Below are positions 13,720-24,250 of a stretch of 64,000 nt of DNA, piece by piece. Numbering within the stretch: position 1 is the first letter of the stretch; the number at the start of each line of letters is the position of its first letter. The position numbers were made by a program, and so were the translations under genes. The notes beneath the pieces were generated by a model. The model saw only the letters and a list, made by a program, of their open reading frames with translations, did no database searches and was not told the origin of the DNA. The stretch comes from Monoplex corrugatus (Eukaryota; Mollusca; Gastropoda; Littorinimorpha; Ranellidae), in assembly GCA_030674185.1 (NCBI GenBank), contig JAPXFY010000021.1, forward strand, positions 64,958,711-65,022,710. Reading direction: 5' to 3'.

Positions 13720-15742
13720 AGAACAAAAAATGAATAAATAACAAAAAATGAATAAATAAGTAAATAGGCCCCAGTACATTCATATCCAACTTCCAAGTCA
13801 TTGTTAACAGGCATGATCCTCTCTCTTTCTCTCTTTTTCTCTCTCTCTCTCTCTGACAACACACACACACACTAATACACACAGAGATTTAGAATGTCAC
13901 AAAACAAAATCTTCTGTTCATTGTTATAATATTCTTTATTTAGGTTTTGAAACTGAATAGAAGGCTATGAGTTGTATTATTTGTAAAGTAGGCCATCCAT
14001 TAGTCTACGTAGTTGTTTCAATTTGTAGTCAGTATCTGGAAAGGATATGCCTATTGTCATTAATTTGTTTTAACGGGAAGATTGCATCTTATTTAGTAGT
14101 AGCCTATTATTGATTCGTATTAAAGGGCAAGAGTACACTGGAAACACTTAGCAGGATTGCTCTGCTTTGGTGGATTTTTACCAGTAATATGCTAAAAATC
14201 AAAGTCGTGAGTTTGGGCTTAATGTTAAAAGTAATATTGATGTGGAGACTATACATTATGGTTTCCTTTCCTTTCCAGTCTCAATGAATAGTATATATTA
14301 TGCAGAAATTCATATATTTCTCTATTGTAGGAGTTAAGTGACCTGTTCCTGAATGGCGAGTGGTCCCATATCCTTCCAGAAATTTTCTTTGGACGCTGGC
14401 TGTGCTAAGTGTTCGGGGACTTGGACTCATCCACAGTCAGTCTGTCAGTTTTCTAAACACTGATGAATAAAATAAAAATCAAATGTACTGTGCAAAAATC
14501 TTGTCCGATATGTTTTCCTCTGTGTGTGTGTATGTGTTTGTGTGTGTGTTTAGTTTTTAGTAGAATATTGATCAGATGATTTTTTTGGATAGCCTGCAGC
14601 ATAAAAGCATGCAGTAATTTTTAATATTTCAACTATTTAAGTGATTCCAGAAGTCATTGATTCTCAGATTTCCTTTTATATGTACAGAAACTGATGAAAT
14701 ATTACAAATTATTCATAAGACTACTGAAGTAGCGAGTCGTGACTTTTTTGGTTTAATTTGCAGTAATAAGACACTTGAACGATGAGCAAAATGATTTTAT
14801 ATCTATCTCATGAAATGATTATATATCCTTGTTTTGTTTCTAGCTTTATTTTTGTCTGTTATTAATACAATATGGGCAATTATTAATGAAAAACAGATAA
14901 AACATGCCAAATATCACATGTTTCCTGTAATAAGACAAAAATGGCTTGTCGCAGAGTTACGATAATGGTTTCATTCAATTCGGCATACAAAAATACATCA
15001 ACGATCAACATTTTATGACATTTGGTCCTGTCTGTCTCTCACAATTACAAAATGAATGTCATTTCCAGCAAGATCAGCATACCATGCCATTTGATGGGTT
15101 TGTTCTGTGACAGCTGGTCCTTCTTTGTCCCACTAAAACGTGGTACCAAAATTTAAGAAATTTTTGACGCTTCAAATTCGAATATCTCGTGAACTAATAG
15201 TCCGATCTGAAAAATTTAAACTGCTTTTTACTCAGAACAATATCTTCAAAACCATATAAATCTTTTAACTCAAAACCCAATTTCAATTTTTCATGCGGCA
15301 TTGATACACATGGCACCTGTGACGTTAATGCATATGGAATTCATTACATACACATGGCACCTGTGACATTAATGCATCTGGAATTCATTACATACACATG
15401 GCACCTGTGACATTAATGCATATGGAATTCATTACATACACATGGCACCTGTGACATTAATGCATATGGAATTCATTACATACACATGGCACCTGTGATG
15501 TTAATGCATATGGAATTCATTACATACACATGGCACCTGTGACATTAATGCATATGGAATTCGTTTCAAGCGTGGAGACGTCATCTTGAGAAACTGAAAT
15601 TGAAACTGAAACTGTGTTTTGGGATTTTTTTGTGGAGAGTTAAACTTACGATCTTTTCATTTTTGATTTGGTGTTACTGCTTCCCCTTGTGAAAATGAAG
15701 CCATCATTGATTCAGAAATTGATCTTGATTGATTGATTAACA

Positions 15743-15787
<45 letters not shown>

Positions 15788-18700
15788 GTCTCACCAGACA
15801 TACTACATGTTTGGCTTCCTATTCCTGGTGTTCATCATTCTGATCATCACTTGCTCTGAGGCCACCATCCTCCTCTGCTACTTCCACCTGTGTGCTGAGG
15901 TATGTATACAATACAAATCGATAAAATACAAAAGAATACAGTACAATACAATAACAATACAATGCAATGATGATCACCTGAGGCCACTGTTTCTGTGTAC
16001 AGTGCAACATGCAGTCTTTTGACAGCACTTTTGCACTGTATGAAACGGTCATTGTGTTAAATCCATGTGTCCTCAGAATTATCTCTGTATCAATGATATA
16101 ATTGTATATTTCTATATCCCATCAGGATTATCACTGTAGCAGTGATATAATTATATATGTATGCCATCAGGATCATCACTGTAGCAGTGATATAATTATA
16201 TCTGTATGTCATGATTATCACTATACCATTGATGTAATTATATCTGTGTCATCAGGATTATCACTATACCGGTGATATAATTATAGCTGTATGCCATCAG
16301 GATTATCACTGTACCAGTGATGTAATTATATCTGTGTCATCAGGATTATCACTGTACCGGTGATATAATTATATCTGTATGCCATCAGGATTATCACTGT
16401 ACCAGTGATGTAATTATATCTGTGTCATCAGGATTATCACTATACCGGTGATATAATTATATCTGTATGCCATCAGGATTATCACTGTACCAGTGATGTA
16501 ATTATATCTGTGTCATCAGGATTATCACTATACCGGTGATATAATTATAGCTGTATGCCATCAGGATTATCACTGTACCAGTGATGTAATTATATCTGTG
16601 TCATCAGGATTATCACTGTACCAGTGATGTAATTATATCTGTGTCATCAGGATTATCACTATACCGGTGATATAATTATAGCTGTATGCCATCAGGATTA
16701 TCACTGTACCAGTGATATAATTATAGCTGTATGCCATCAGGATTATCACTGTACCAGTGATATAATTATAGCTGTATGCCATCAGGATTATCACTGTACC
16801 AGTGATATAATTATAGCTGTATGTCATCAGGATTATCACTATACCGGTGATATAATTATAGCTGTATGTCATCAGGATTATCACTATACCGGTGATATAA
16901 TTATAGCTGTATGTCATCAGGATTATCACTATACCGGTGATATAATTATAGCTGTATGTCATCAGGATTATCACTGTACCAGTGATATAATTATAGCTGT
17001 ATGTCATCAGGATTATCACTATACCGGTGATATAATTATAGCTGTATGTCATCAGGATTATCACTGTACCAGTGATATAATTATAGCTGTATGTCATCAG
17101 GATTATCACTGTACCAGTGATATAATTATGGCTGTATGTCATCAAGATTATCACTGTACCAGTGATGTAATTATATCTGTGTCATCAGGATTATCACTAT
17201 ACCGGTGATATAATTATAGCTGTATGCCATCAGGATTATCACTGTACCAGTGATGTAATTATATCTGTGTCATCAGGATTATCACTGTACCAGTGATGTA
17301 ATTATATCTGTCATCAGGATTATCACTATACCGGTGATATAATTATAGCTGTATGCCATCAGGATTATCACTGTACCAGTGATATAATTATAGCTGTATG
17401 TCATCAGGATTATCACTGTACCAGTGATACAATTATAGCTGTATGTCATCAGGATTATCACTGTACCAGTGATGTAATTATATCGTGTCATCAGATTATC
17501 ACTGTACCAGTGATATAATTATAGCTGTATGTCATCAGGATTATCACTGTACCAGTGATACAATTATAGCTGTATGTCATCAGGATTATCACTGTACCAG
17601 TGATACAATTATAGCTGTATGTCATCAGGATTATCACTGTACCAGTGATATAATTATAGCTGTATGTCATCAGGATTATCACTGTACCAGTGATACAATT
17701 ATAGCTGTATGTCATCAGGATTATCACTGTACCAGTGATATAATATAGCTGTATGTCATCAGGATTATCACTGTACCAGTGATATAATTATGGCTGTATG
17801 TCATCAAGATTATCACTGTACCAGTGGTATGATTATATCTGTATGCCATCAAGATTATCACTATACCAGTGATATAATTATATGTCATCAAGATTATCAC
17901 TATACCCGTGATATAATTATATGTGTCATGATTATTACTATACCATTGAAATAATTGTATCTGTACATCATCATGATTATCTCTGCACAGATGAAGTAAT
18001 TAAATCTATGTCATCGGGATTATCACTGTACGGATGAAGTAATTATATCTGTACGTCATCAGATTATCACTGTACAGATGAATAATTATATCTGTTCGTC
18101 ATCAGGAATATCACTTTACGAATGAATAATTATATCTTTACGTCATCAGGATTATCACTGTACGAATGAATAATTATATCTGTACATCATCAGGATTATC
18201 ACTGTTCGAATGAATAATTATATCTGTACGTCATCAGGATTATCACTCTAGGAATGAATAATTATATCTGTACATCATCAGGATTATCATTATCAGGAAT
18301 ATCACTTTACGAATGAATAATTATATATGTACGTCAGGATTATCACTGTATGAATGAATAATTATATCTGTACATCATCAGGATTATCACTGTACAAAGG
18401 AAATAATATCTGTGTCATCAGGATTTTCACTGTACAGATGAATAATTATATCTGTACATCATCAGGATTATCACTGTACGTATAATTATGTCTGTACATC
18501 ATCAGGATTATCACTGTACGAATGAATAATTATATCTGTACATCATCAGGATTATCATTGGTGGTGGCGTTCGTTCCTGACCAGTGGCTTCACAGCCATC
18601 TACTTCTTCATCTACTGTGTGCACTTCTACTGTACCAAGCTGGAGATGCAGGGGACTGCCAGTGCTCTCCTCTACTTTGGCTACACCTTCATCATTGTCT

Positions 18701-20613
18701 TTGCCTTCTTCATGCTTACAGGTGTGTGTGTGTGTGGTGCTGTATATGTGTGTGTGTGTGTGTGTGTAGTGCTGTATATGTGTGTTTGTGTGTGTGTGTA
18801 GTACTGTATTTACACGCGCACGTGTGTGTGTGTTTGTGTGTAGTGTGGTATGTGCGTGTGTGTATGTCTGTGTGTCTGTGAGCATCTGTGTCTGCGTGTG
18901 TTTGCCTTATCAGATTGTCATGAAATTGACAACATTACGATGGGTTGATGGTGTATTGTGGTGTGTGTGTTTGCTTGTATGTGTGTGTTGTGTGTATCAT
19001 ATCTGATTGTCATAAAGTGGAGAACATGTGGATGGGTGGATATGTGATTGTCATAAAGTGGAGAAGATGTGGATGGGTGGATATGTGATTGTCATAAAGT
19101 GGAGAAGATGTGGATGGGTGGATATGTGATTGTCATAGAATGGAGAAGATGTGGATGGGTGGATATCTGATTGTCATAGAATGGAGAAGATGTGGATGGG
19201 TGGATATGTGATTGTCATAGAATGGAGAAGATGTGGATGGGTGGATATCTGATTGTCATAGAATGGAGAAGATGTGGATGGGTGGATATGTGATTGTCAT
19301 AGAATGGAGAAGATGTGGATGGGTGGATATGTGATTGTCATAAAGTGGAGAACATGTGGATGGGTGGATATCTGATTGTCATAGAATGGAGAAGATGTGG
19401 ATGGGTGGATATGTGATTGTCATAAAGTGGAGAACATGTGGATGGGTGGATATGTGATTGTCATAAAGTGGGAAACATGTGGATGGGTGGATATGTGATT
19501 GTCATAAAGTGGAGAAGATGTGGATGGGTGGATATGTGATTGTCATAAAGTGGAGAAGATGTGGATGGGTGGATATGTGATTGTCATAGAATGGAGAAGA
19601 TGTGGATGGGTGGATATCTGATTGTCATAGAATGGAGAAGATGTGGATGGGTGGATATGTGATTGTCATAGAATGGAGAAGATGTGGATGGGTGGATATC
19701 TGATTGTCATAGAATGGAGAAGATGTGGATGGGTGGATATGTGATTGTCATAGAATGGAGAAGATGTGGATGGGTGGATATGTGATTGTCATAGAATGGA
19801 GAAGATGTGGATGGGTGGATATCTGATTGTCATAGAATGGAGAAGATGTGGATGGGTGGATATGTGATTGTCATAGAATGGAGAAGATGTGGATGGGTGG
19901 ATATCTGATTGTCATAGAATGGAGAAGATGTGGATGGGTGGATATGTGATTGTCATAGAATGGAGAAGATGTGGATGGGTGGATATCTGATTGTCATAGA
20001 ATGGAGAAGATGTGGATGGGTGGATATGTGATTGTCATAGAATGGAGAAGATGTGGATGGGTGGATATCTGATTGTCATAGAATGGAGAAGATGTGGATG
20101 GGTGGATATGTGATTGTCATAAAATGGAGAAGATGTGGATGGGTGGATATCTGATTGTCATAAAATGGAGAAGATGTGGATGGGTGGATATCTGATTGTC
20201 ATAAAGTGGAGAACATGTGGATGGGTGGATATGTGATTGTCATAAAGTGGAGAACATGTGGATGGGTGGATATCTGATTGTCATAAAGTGGAGAACATGT
20301 GGATGGGTGGATATCTGATTGTCATAAAGTGGAGAACATGTGGATGGGTGGATATCTGATTGTCATAAAGTGGAGAACATGTGGATGGGTGGATATGTGA
20401 TTGTCATAAAGTGGAGAACATGTGGATGGGTGGATATCTGATTGTCATAAAGTGGAGAACATGTGGATGGGTGGACATTGTCCTGAAATAAAGGATGTTA
20501 TGATGGGCTGATGGTGTATTAAGGTGTCTGTCTGTGTGTGTACAGGTTCCATTGGTTTCTTCTCCTGTTTCTGGTTTGTGACCAAGATCTACAGTGTAGT
20601 GAAGGTGGACTAG
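1926..20613 (+). CDS. TM9SF2: TM9SF2-like nonaspanin, 3' seven exons (gene-level entry)
   Basis: Seven exons (1926-1983, 2598-2655, 4164-4323, 8244-8395, 15788-15899, 18550-18721, 20546-20613) join in one frame with GT/AG junctions. They encode the C-terminal membrane half of a transmembrane-9 superfamily protein. Recognisable segments in order are [89 protein letters not shown] and the end KIYSVVKVD. The GSEATI-type [20 protein letters not shown] stretch favours TM9SF2 over TM9SF4. Family knowledge: nonaspanins are nine-pass endosome/Golgi proteins, and the terminal KxD motif binds COPI coat. The N-terminal lumenal domain and first helices are upstream of the window. Introns are greatly expanded by tandem repeats. 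Confidence 0.95.
1985..2294. repeat. TG/GTAT microsatellite cluster
   Basis: It starts at the donor of the 1926 exon and includes interrupted (TG)n with TATG variants, a GA run at 2123-2141 and a pure TG run at 2237-2294. Confidence 0.95.
2467..2547. repeat. CA microsatellite
   Basis: A pure (CA)n of about 80 bp, 50 bp upstream of the 2598 exon. The long TH or CV reading frames across it and similar tracts are artefacts. Confidence 0.97.
2598..2655 (+). CDS. TM9SF2: TM9SF2-like exon, [19 protein letters not shown]
   Basis: The acceptor is tttgtgcag ending at 2597 and the donor GTAAGT starts at 2656. The exon encodes [19 protein letters not shown], the short loop and following helix diagnostic of TM9SF2/4. 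The last two bases (GG) join A of the next exon to complete Gly. The last 12 bases plus the donor are repeated four more times downstream in the 2644-3040 array. A CA microsatellite lies just upstream. Confidence 0.93.
2644..3040 (+). repeat. Tandem array carrying copies of a 5' splice junction
   Basis: The unit is about 90-94 bp and starts with tgtctgccctgg (the last 12 bases of the 2598-2655 exon) followed by gtaagtacaaactg. Copies start near 2644, 2735, 2827, 2919 and a diverged one near 3009, where the donor is gtaagc. The first copy is the real exon end. Confidence 0.93.
3041..4163. other. Intron without gene; short duplications
   Basis: Two near-identical 42-bp segments (gagatacagaaacctgtggtg) lie at about 3390 and 3434 and recur, diverged, near 43288. 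A diverged direct duplication of about 95 bp starts near 3780 and 3950 (ttttttcac, aagtaacatttacgaggattt). No coding signal was seen before the 4164 acceptor. Confidence 0.6.
4164..4323 (+). CDS. TM9SF2: TM9SF2-like exon, two transmembrane helices
   Basis: The acceptor is tgtgcacag and the donor GTAAGT starts at 4324. It encodes [14 protein letters not shown], then [20 protein letters not shown] and [16 protein letters not shown], two hydrophobic helices ending in a basic cytosolic stretch. The exon ends in phase 0. The first base completes the Gly codon split with the preceding exon. Confidence 0.95.
4415..7482. repeat. 43-bp minisatellite, about 70 units
   Basis: The unit is built from ctgtcaagtgaaacacaaga then caacaagaaaacaacaaacagc. 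Units are highly similar, with a more indel-rich middle (5500-5880). The first units follow a cagccaactggcctctgtcaag segment like those at 28225 and 35890, so the array may have grown from a dispersed repeat. It fills the intron after the 4164 exon. Confidence 0.97.
7630..8150. repeat. Diverged 45-50-bp tandem repeat
   Basis: Irregular units contain gggttaacattgccatgagg and atctgtaggga. It is more decayed than neighbouring arrays. Confidence 0.75.
8244..8395 (+). CDS. TM9SF2: TM9SF2-like exon, [16 protein letters not shown]
   Basis: The acceptor is tgtttcag and the donor GTGAGT starts at 8396. It encodes [16 protein letters not shown], the very conserved cytosolic loop of TM9SF2/4, then [20 protein letters not shown] and FFILNSI. 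The last two bases start the Trp codon finished by the exon at 15788. A decayed copy of its 3' end lies at 8449-8535. Confidence 0.96.
8449..8535 (+). pseudogene. Decayed duplicate of the end of the 8244-8395 exon
   Basis: The segment ggcatcatcatg...ctgtatcttcattcagcttttcttatcctcagttccatcttgcgagtc matches the exon's last ~80 bases and donor. It has indels that break the frame, and the donor GT is changed to GC. It lies 54 bp downstream of the true donor. Confidence 0.85.
8765..11560. repeat. 72-bp minisatellite, about 30 units
   Basis: The unit contains tgcctgccgtaaatctttct, ttgtccacaatctgtctgac and agtctgtctaggtctgtgtg. Because 72 is divisible by three, long frames stay open on both strands; they are not genes. 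It is interrupted by the transposon at 9123-9683. Confidence 0.97.
9123..9683. mobile_element. Non-autonomous transposon inside the 72-bp array
   Basis: Perfect 14-bp terminal inverted repeats, CAGGCATGGGAATT and complement, are flanked by direct gtaaat at 9117-9122 and 9684-9689. The uninterrupted array unit shows the empty site. It has no transposase. It shares a GC-rich motif (gcccccggacccccc) and 6-bp TSD size with the element at 525-1250. Confidence 0.85.
11718..11910. mobile_element. TTAA-type palindromic MITE inside a SINE
   Basis: It begins TTAACCCTTTGACTTCC and ends GAAGGGTTAA, with internal mirrored segments. The SINE copy at 40540 (minus) reads through the site with a single TTAA, so the flanking TTAA is a target duplication. 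Confidence 0.85.
11925..12547. repeat. 44-bp minisatellite derived from a SINE, part 1
   Basis: About 14 units contain acatacacatggcacctgtg and acgttaatgcatatggaatt. The single-copy form of this segment is in SINE copies at 28590 and, diverged, 21925. The array continues at 15304. Confidence 0.95.
13651..13860. repeat. CT microsatellites
   Basis: A pure (CT)n run at about 13651-13718 and a second interrupted run at 13820-13853, inside the 2.75-kb insertion. Confidence 0.95.
14331..14408 (+). CDS. Candidate terminal exon in the 2.75-kb insertion
   Basis: After a plausible acceptor (tttctctattgtag) the frame reads [20 protein letters not shown] then GRWLC and TAA. AATAAA follows at about 14465. 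It has coding-like composition, but no matching upstream exon or family was recognised. It could be the end of a spliced transposase or a captured gene fragment. Confidence 0.25.
   Translation, partial: ELSDLFLNGEWSHILPEIFFGRWLC
15304..15560. repeat. 44-bp minisatellite, part 2
   Basis: Six further units of the SINE-derived 44-bp repeat, ending in the SINE right end. Confidence 0.95.
15749..15785. repeat. TG microsatellite at an acceptor
   Basis: A (TG)n tract runs directly into tgcag, the acceptor of the 15788 exon, so it replaces the normal pyrimidine tract. Confidence 0.95.
15788..15899 (+). CDS. TM9SF2: TM9SF2-like exon, [13 protein letters not shown] helix
   Basis: The acceptor AG lies at 15786-15787, at the end of a TG tract. 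The donor GTATGT starts at 15900. It encodes [18 protein letters not shown] and then [19 protein letters not shown]. The CSEATILL sequence is the TM9SF2 form; TM9SF4 has a different sequence here. The exon ends in phase 0. The intron start is an AATACA-type low-complexity run. Confidence 0.96.
16074..18549 (+). repeat. 45-bp array carrying copies of a 3' splice site
   Basis: More than 50 units contain catcaggattatcactgta then ccagtgatataattatag. catcag plus gattatca equals the acceptor and first eight bases of the 18550 exon, and the array runs without a gap into it. Most units contain the 8-bp inverted repeat TATCACTG/CAGTGATA. Early units alternate 45 and 42 bp. The last kilobase shifts to a gaatgaataattatatctgt variant. 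Confidence 0.97.
18550..18721 (+). CDS. TM9SF2: TM9SF2-like exon, [13 protein letters not shown]
   Basis: It is preceded by catcatcag and starts GATTATCATTGG (DYHW). It encodes [40 protein letters not shown] and FAFFMLTG, with the last Gly codon split. The donor GTGTGT begins a TG repeat. The acceptor and first eight exon bases recur in every unit of the 45-bp array that abuts it (16074-18549). Confidence 0.95.
18722..18880. repeat. TG repeat starting at a donor
   Basis: The donor of the 18550 exon is the first GTGTGT of an interrupted TG tract with repeated gtgctgtatatg blocks. Confidence 0.93.
18995..20476. repeat. 41-bp minisatellite with dimeric higher-order pattern
   Basis: About 36 units of gattgtcatagaatggagaa then gatgtggatgggtggatat. 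Between about 19130 and 20100 units alternate tgtgatt and tctgatt, an 82-bp dimer. The flanks share gatgggttgatggtgtatt. Confidence 0.96.
20546..20613 (+). CDS. TM9SF2: TM9SF2-like terminal exon
   Basis: The acceptor is tgtgtacag. The exon encodes [20 protein letters not shown] followed by D and a TAG stop at 20611. The end KVD is the KxD/E motif known in this family to bind COPI coat, and the length matches the family C-terminus. Confidence 0.96.
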
Positions 20614-21879
20614 GCATGGGCCCTGGTGCCGGATCTGTCTTCTTTGTCATCATCTGCTGCAGTACCTACTTCACTGGCTTCTTCATCCGTCTGCTGGTTC
20701 CACCATCACTCAGAGTTCCTGACTGTGGAACCCTGACAAACTCTATCTGCCCTTTTTGGTCTTTCTCTCTCCGTCTCTTTTTTTCTCTCTCCGTCTCTTT
20801 CATGGATGATCTTGTGTTGAACACTTGATGTCTGTCATGGCTCTTACGTTTTCATCAGGTGTACACACTTTTTTTTAACGCTTTCATCATCTCGTCGTAA
20901 CCATCAGATTTGTGCAGGAAGCTTGTGGATGAAGCTGATGGGTGGGATGAAAGATTGATAGAGTGAAATGATATATATATATAGATATGTTGATTAAAAC
21001 TTGTGAATGGTCTTTCTTGGTGACTGAATGTGTGATCTTGTAAGATGTGATAAAAGTTGTAAGGCTGTGCAGTGTCAAGCCATAGGGTGTTGTTTTTAAA
21101 ATAGTATTGTTTAAAGACGTTTTTGATACGTACGTTTTATTGTTTGTAGGTGTATTACAGTTACAATGCTTCAGTATTTTGATTTAGTTTATGGTTTTAC
21201 TTATTTCTTGGATGAAACTACTAGACCTTTTCCAAGTATGAAAAGGTTGGTTAGTTATTTTACAGCATAGAACTGATACTCATTGTCATAAGCAGTCTTC
21301 TGTGAAAGGATCTCGGTGAATGTTATGTATCAGAATTGGCAAGGGTTACTGTCCAGATAAAAGTGATGTAGATAGAGGGTTGTTAGTGTGGCTGGGATGT
21401 CGGATGTAGAGAAAACAGACATACCGGTAGTGGTAGCCAGTCATGACACTGGAGACATGAAACTTTTTCATGATTTTCTTTCTTTTTTTCTCTTTCTGGT
21501 TTGCTGCATTGTCATTGTCTTGTATTTATTCCAAGATAGATGATCATTTCATGAATGTTATTATTCAGAGAAATGTTTTCCTGACTTACAGGCTTTCACA
21601 TCTGGGAGACATAGATCTTGTCCTCACAAGAAGTTTCAGAGAGAAAAAATCAATGGTCAACTTACCGATTATTAACTGAAAACTTTTCAGCACATTGTCA
21701 CAATATGGCAGACACAGTTGGGAAAAGAAACAAGAAATTCGGGGATGGGCAGTGGTGGGTGGTGGTGGGAACAAGTAATGAAAATAATTTTGTTTCAGGT
21801 ATAGGTTGATACAAGAATAGACATTAAACCCATATGCTAGGTATGGCCTCAAGATCTTGATAGCATGTTGGACCTCTGT

Positions 21880-22010
21880 GCAGTCTTGTGGCTTATGCCA
21901 TGATCATAGTAGATCTTCTTCATCACATGGCGTCAGTGGTGTCGGTGCACAGCGCATATGGAATATATTTCAAGAGTAAAGACAGCACCTAAAAAAACTG
22001 AAACTTACTG
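21880..22010 (+). repeat. SINE-like fragment
   Basis: ttatgccatgatcatagtag, catcacatggcgtc and gcgcatatggaatatattt align with the right half of the copy at 28390-28665, diverged. Confidence 0.65.
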
Positions 22011-22979
22011 AAAGCTTTCTGTAGAGTTGCAATATCTGAGAGCGTGTCATGCAAGGGAACAGAATAAGATCATGATATTTGTAGCCAGTTCGCACATTGG
22101 GGTGAATGTTTGTCTGGAAGTGGAAGTGTAATTCTCTGATTGTCATGATGATAATCCTTAAGCGACACTGACCAACCGCCTGGGTTGGTATGAAGATTAG
22201 AAGTTTGCATGAACTCTTTTCCTCCCCTGCCCAGACCACCGGCTTCTTACGGTTATATGATCAAATGAAAACACCGGCTTCGTACAGTTAGGTGGGTGAG
22301 TAGGGTGAGGGAGTGAAAGGGTGAAGAGATGCAGACACCTCCAGTAATGTGTCATTTGAGCATCATACTCTCTACCATATCCAGATAAAGCAGTCATTTT
22401 AAGCTTAGCCCCTTGAATCACAGTAGATACATCTGTCAAAACAAGGGTGACGATGATATGTATCAAGTTTGATAATAGTAATATGTAGCAGGTAGTCTGG
22501 GTGTTTCATTATGAGTGTATTGCTGGTCTCATGCAGTTTGGTTATTTAACGTTTTTTGTTTTTATGATTGTCTTTTCTGTTGATTTCACACCATGTTCTT
22601 TTAATGTTTTTGGATGACGTTTGTGTTATTACATTTGGTTTGGTGTCTTGATTTGATTGTATCTTTGTGTGTGTGTGTGTATGTGGTTGTTTGTCTTGAG
22701 GGAAAGGTTTTAAGATGGAACAAGTGTGTGTTTATGTGTGTTTGTGAGTGAAGGTGGTTTTGAGAAATATCAAGTGCCTGAGTCTTGCTGCTGGTTTTCT
22801 CTCTTAGTGTGTGTATAGGTGTTTGTGTGTGTTCTCTCTCTCCCCCCCCCCACCCCCCACCCCTTTGTTCATGGTGGTACAAGGTTCATTCCATTTTGAG
22901 AGCCATGAAGGACCATTCTGACTGCACCATTCTGACTGCTTTCTGATCAGCCTGGAAATCTTCACACTGTGTTGATGCG

Positions 22980-23117
22980 CACACACAGAGACACACATGA
23001 ACTCATGCACACACACACACGCACGCACACACACACACATACACATGAACTCATGCACACACACACATACACACACACACACAGAGAGACATGCACACAC
23101 ACACATGCACACACGCA

Positions 23118-23180
<63 letters not shown>
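22980..23180. repeat. CA and CT microsatellites
   Basis: Interrupted (CA)n with catgaactcatgcac insertions is followed by (CT)n from about 23118. Confidence 0.95.
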
Positions 23181-23185
<5 letters not shown>

Positions 23186-23897
23186 CTACTGACTCACTCA
23201 CATTCTCTGTTTTTTCCCTCACTTTCCTGAAATAATTGTGGTTATAGTCAGTGATTTGGGAAAAATGTTGTGCAGAAACAACAGTGATTTGGGAAAATTA
23301 TTTATATGTTGTGCAGAAATAACACTCTTTAGAGAAATGTATACCAAGTTTGTGGTACATTCAGTGTGTGGTGAACGAGCGTGCTGTGTTAAGTGTGTTT
23401 GTGTGCGATGTATGCAGTAAAAGTCCTCAGAAGAGCGACATGGAGAGTGAAAGATTTGGACAGTGTGATAACAGGGTTTGTTTCCTCATTGGATGCTAGA
23501 TATAGCATTAAGGTCGGCCTTCTGGTAGTGAATGCACCGTACATGCAACTTTCACGTCATGCACGCAGGACACAAATTCACTTGCCAGGTTTGTGGAGAA
23601 CAAAATGCACATCACCTAAAGAAAGTCTGCAGAGAAGACCGAATGATTAGATATGTCGTGTATTCTGTTTGCAAAAAAATATTCTCAATGTCTGTAAGAA
23701 TGATGTTGAATAAGTAACAACATAATTCTAAATGTAACTAACAATATAATTCTATCTGTAAAGTAACCGATAACATAATTGTATCTGTGTTGTTGAATGA
23801 TGTGGTCTGTTTGCTCTGTGTGTGTTTAGGGTACATCCAGAGCAGATGACGCTCTGATTTTCCGTGAGATTTACTTTTCCTGTTGATTTGTTTCTGT

Positions 23898-24250
23898 ACT
23901 AACCCTTAGACTCCCGCACCCTGTCCACCAGCATCCTGCATTTTTAACCATGCTAGCAAAGCAGAAACTTAACCCTCTGACTCCCACACCCTGTCCACCG
24001 ACCGCAAAAACTTAACCCTTTGCTTCTGTCACCCTATCCACCAGCTTCCTGCAAAGGGTTAAGTTTTTGCTTTGCTAGCATGGTGGACAATGCAGGATGC
24101 TAGTGTGCAGGGTATGGGAGTCAAAGGGTTAACCCTTTGACTCCATCACCCTATCCACAAGCCTCCTCTAGGAAGCTGGTGCATAGGGTGAGGGAGTCAA
24201 GGGGTTAAATTATTGCAGTTGATGGATAGGGTGTGGAAGTCAAAGGGTAC
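23898..24250. mobile_element. Nested TTAA-type MITE copies
   Basis: Several TTAACCCTTTGACTCC modules in both orientations contain the core gaagctggtg...agggtgagggagtcaa and the outer arm gcatggtggacaatgcagga. It appears to be two or more copies nested or adjacent. Confidence 0.75.

Larger units (their letters stand above)
12548..15307. mobile_element. 2.75-kb insertion splitting the 44-bp array
   Basis: The array stops at 12547 and resumes at about 15304, so this block is a later insertion. The ends carry inverted CAATGCCG (12552-12559 and 15296-15303), extended as GTAGCAATGCCG and CGGCATTGATAC. The target duplication is ambiguous (possibly ATAC or none). gtggtaccaaaa occurs near both ends in the same orientation. 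No long frame exists; one exon-like segment is at 14331-14408. Confidence 0.7.
11640..15610 (+). mobile_element. SINE-like repeat, split by MITE, array and transposon
   Basis: The left part (tctaggtagggcctcagggcctgtccagctcatgggtttatgtgcaggc, described in pieces) and the right part near 15557-15605 (gtggagacgtcatcttgaga) match the intact copy at 28390-28665. Between them lie a TTAA MITE (11718-11910), the 44-bp array and a 2.75-kb insert. Confidence 0.8.

Noticed and set aside
23532..23717. Frame with CQVCGEQNAHHLKKVC, zinc-finger-like
   Set aside because: A single Cys/His spacing without the rest of a finger, and no splice or repeat support; likely chance.
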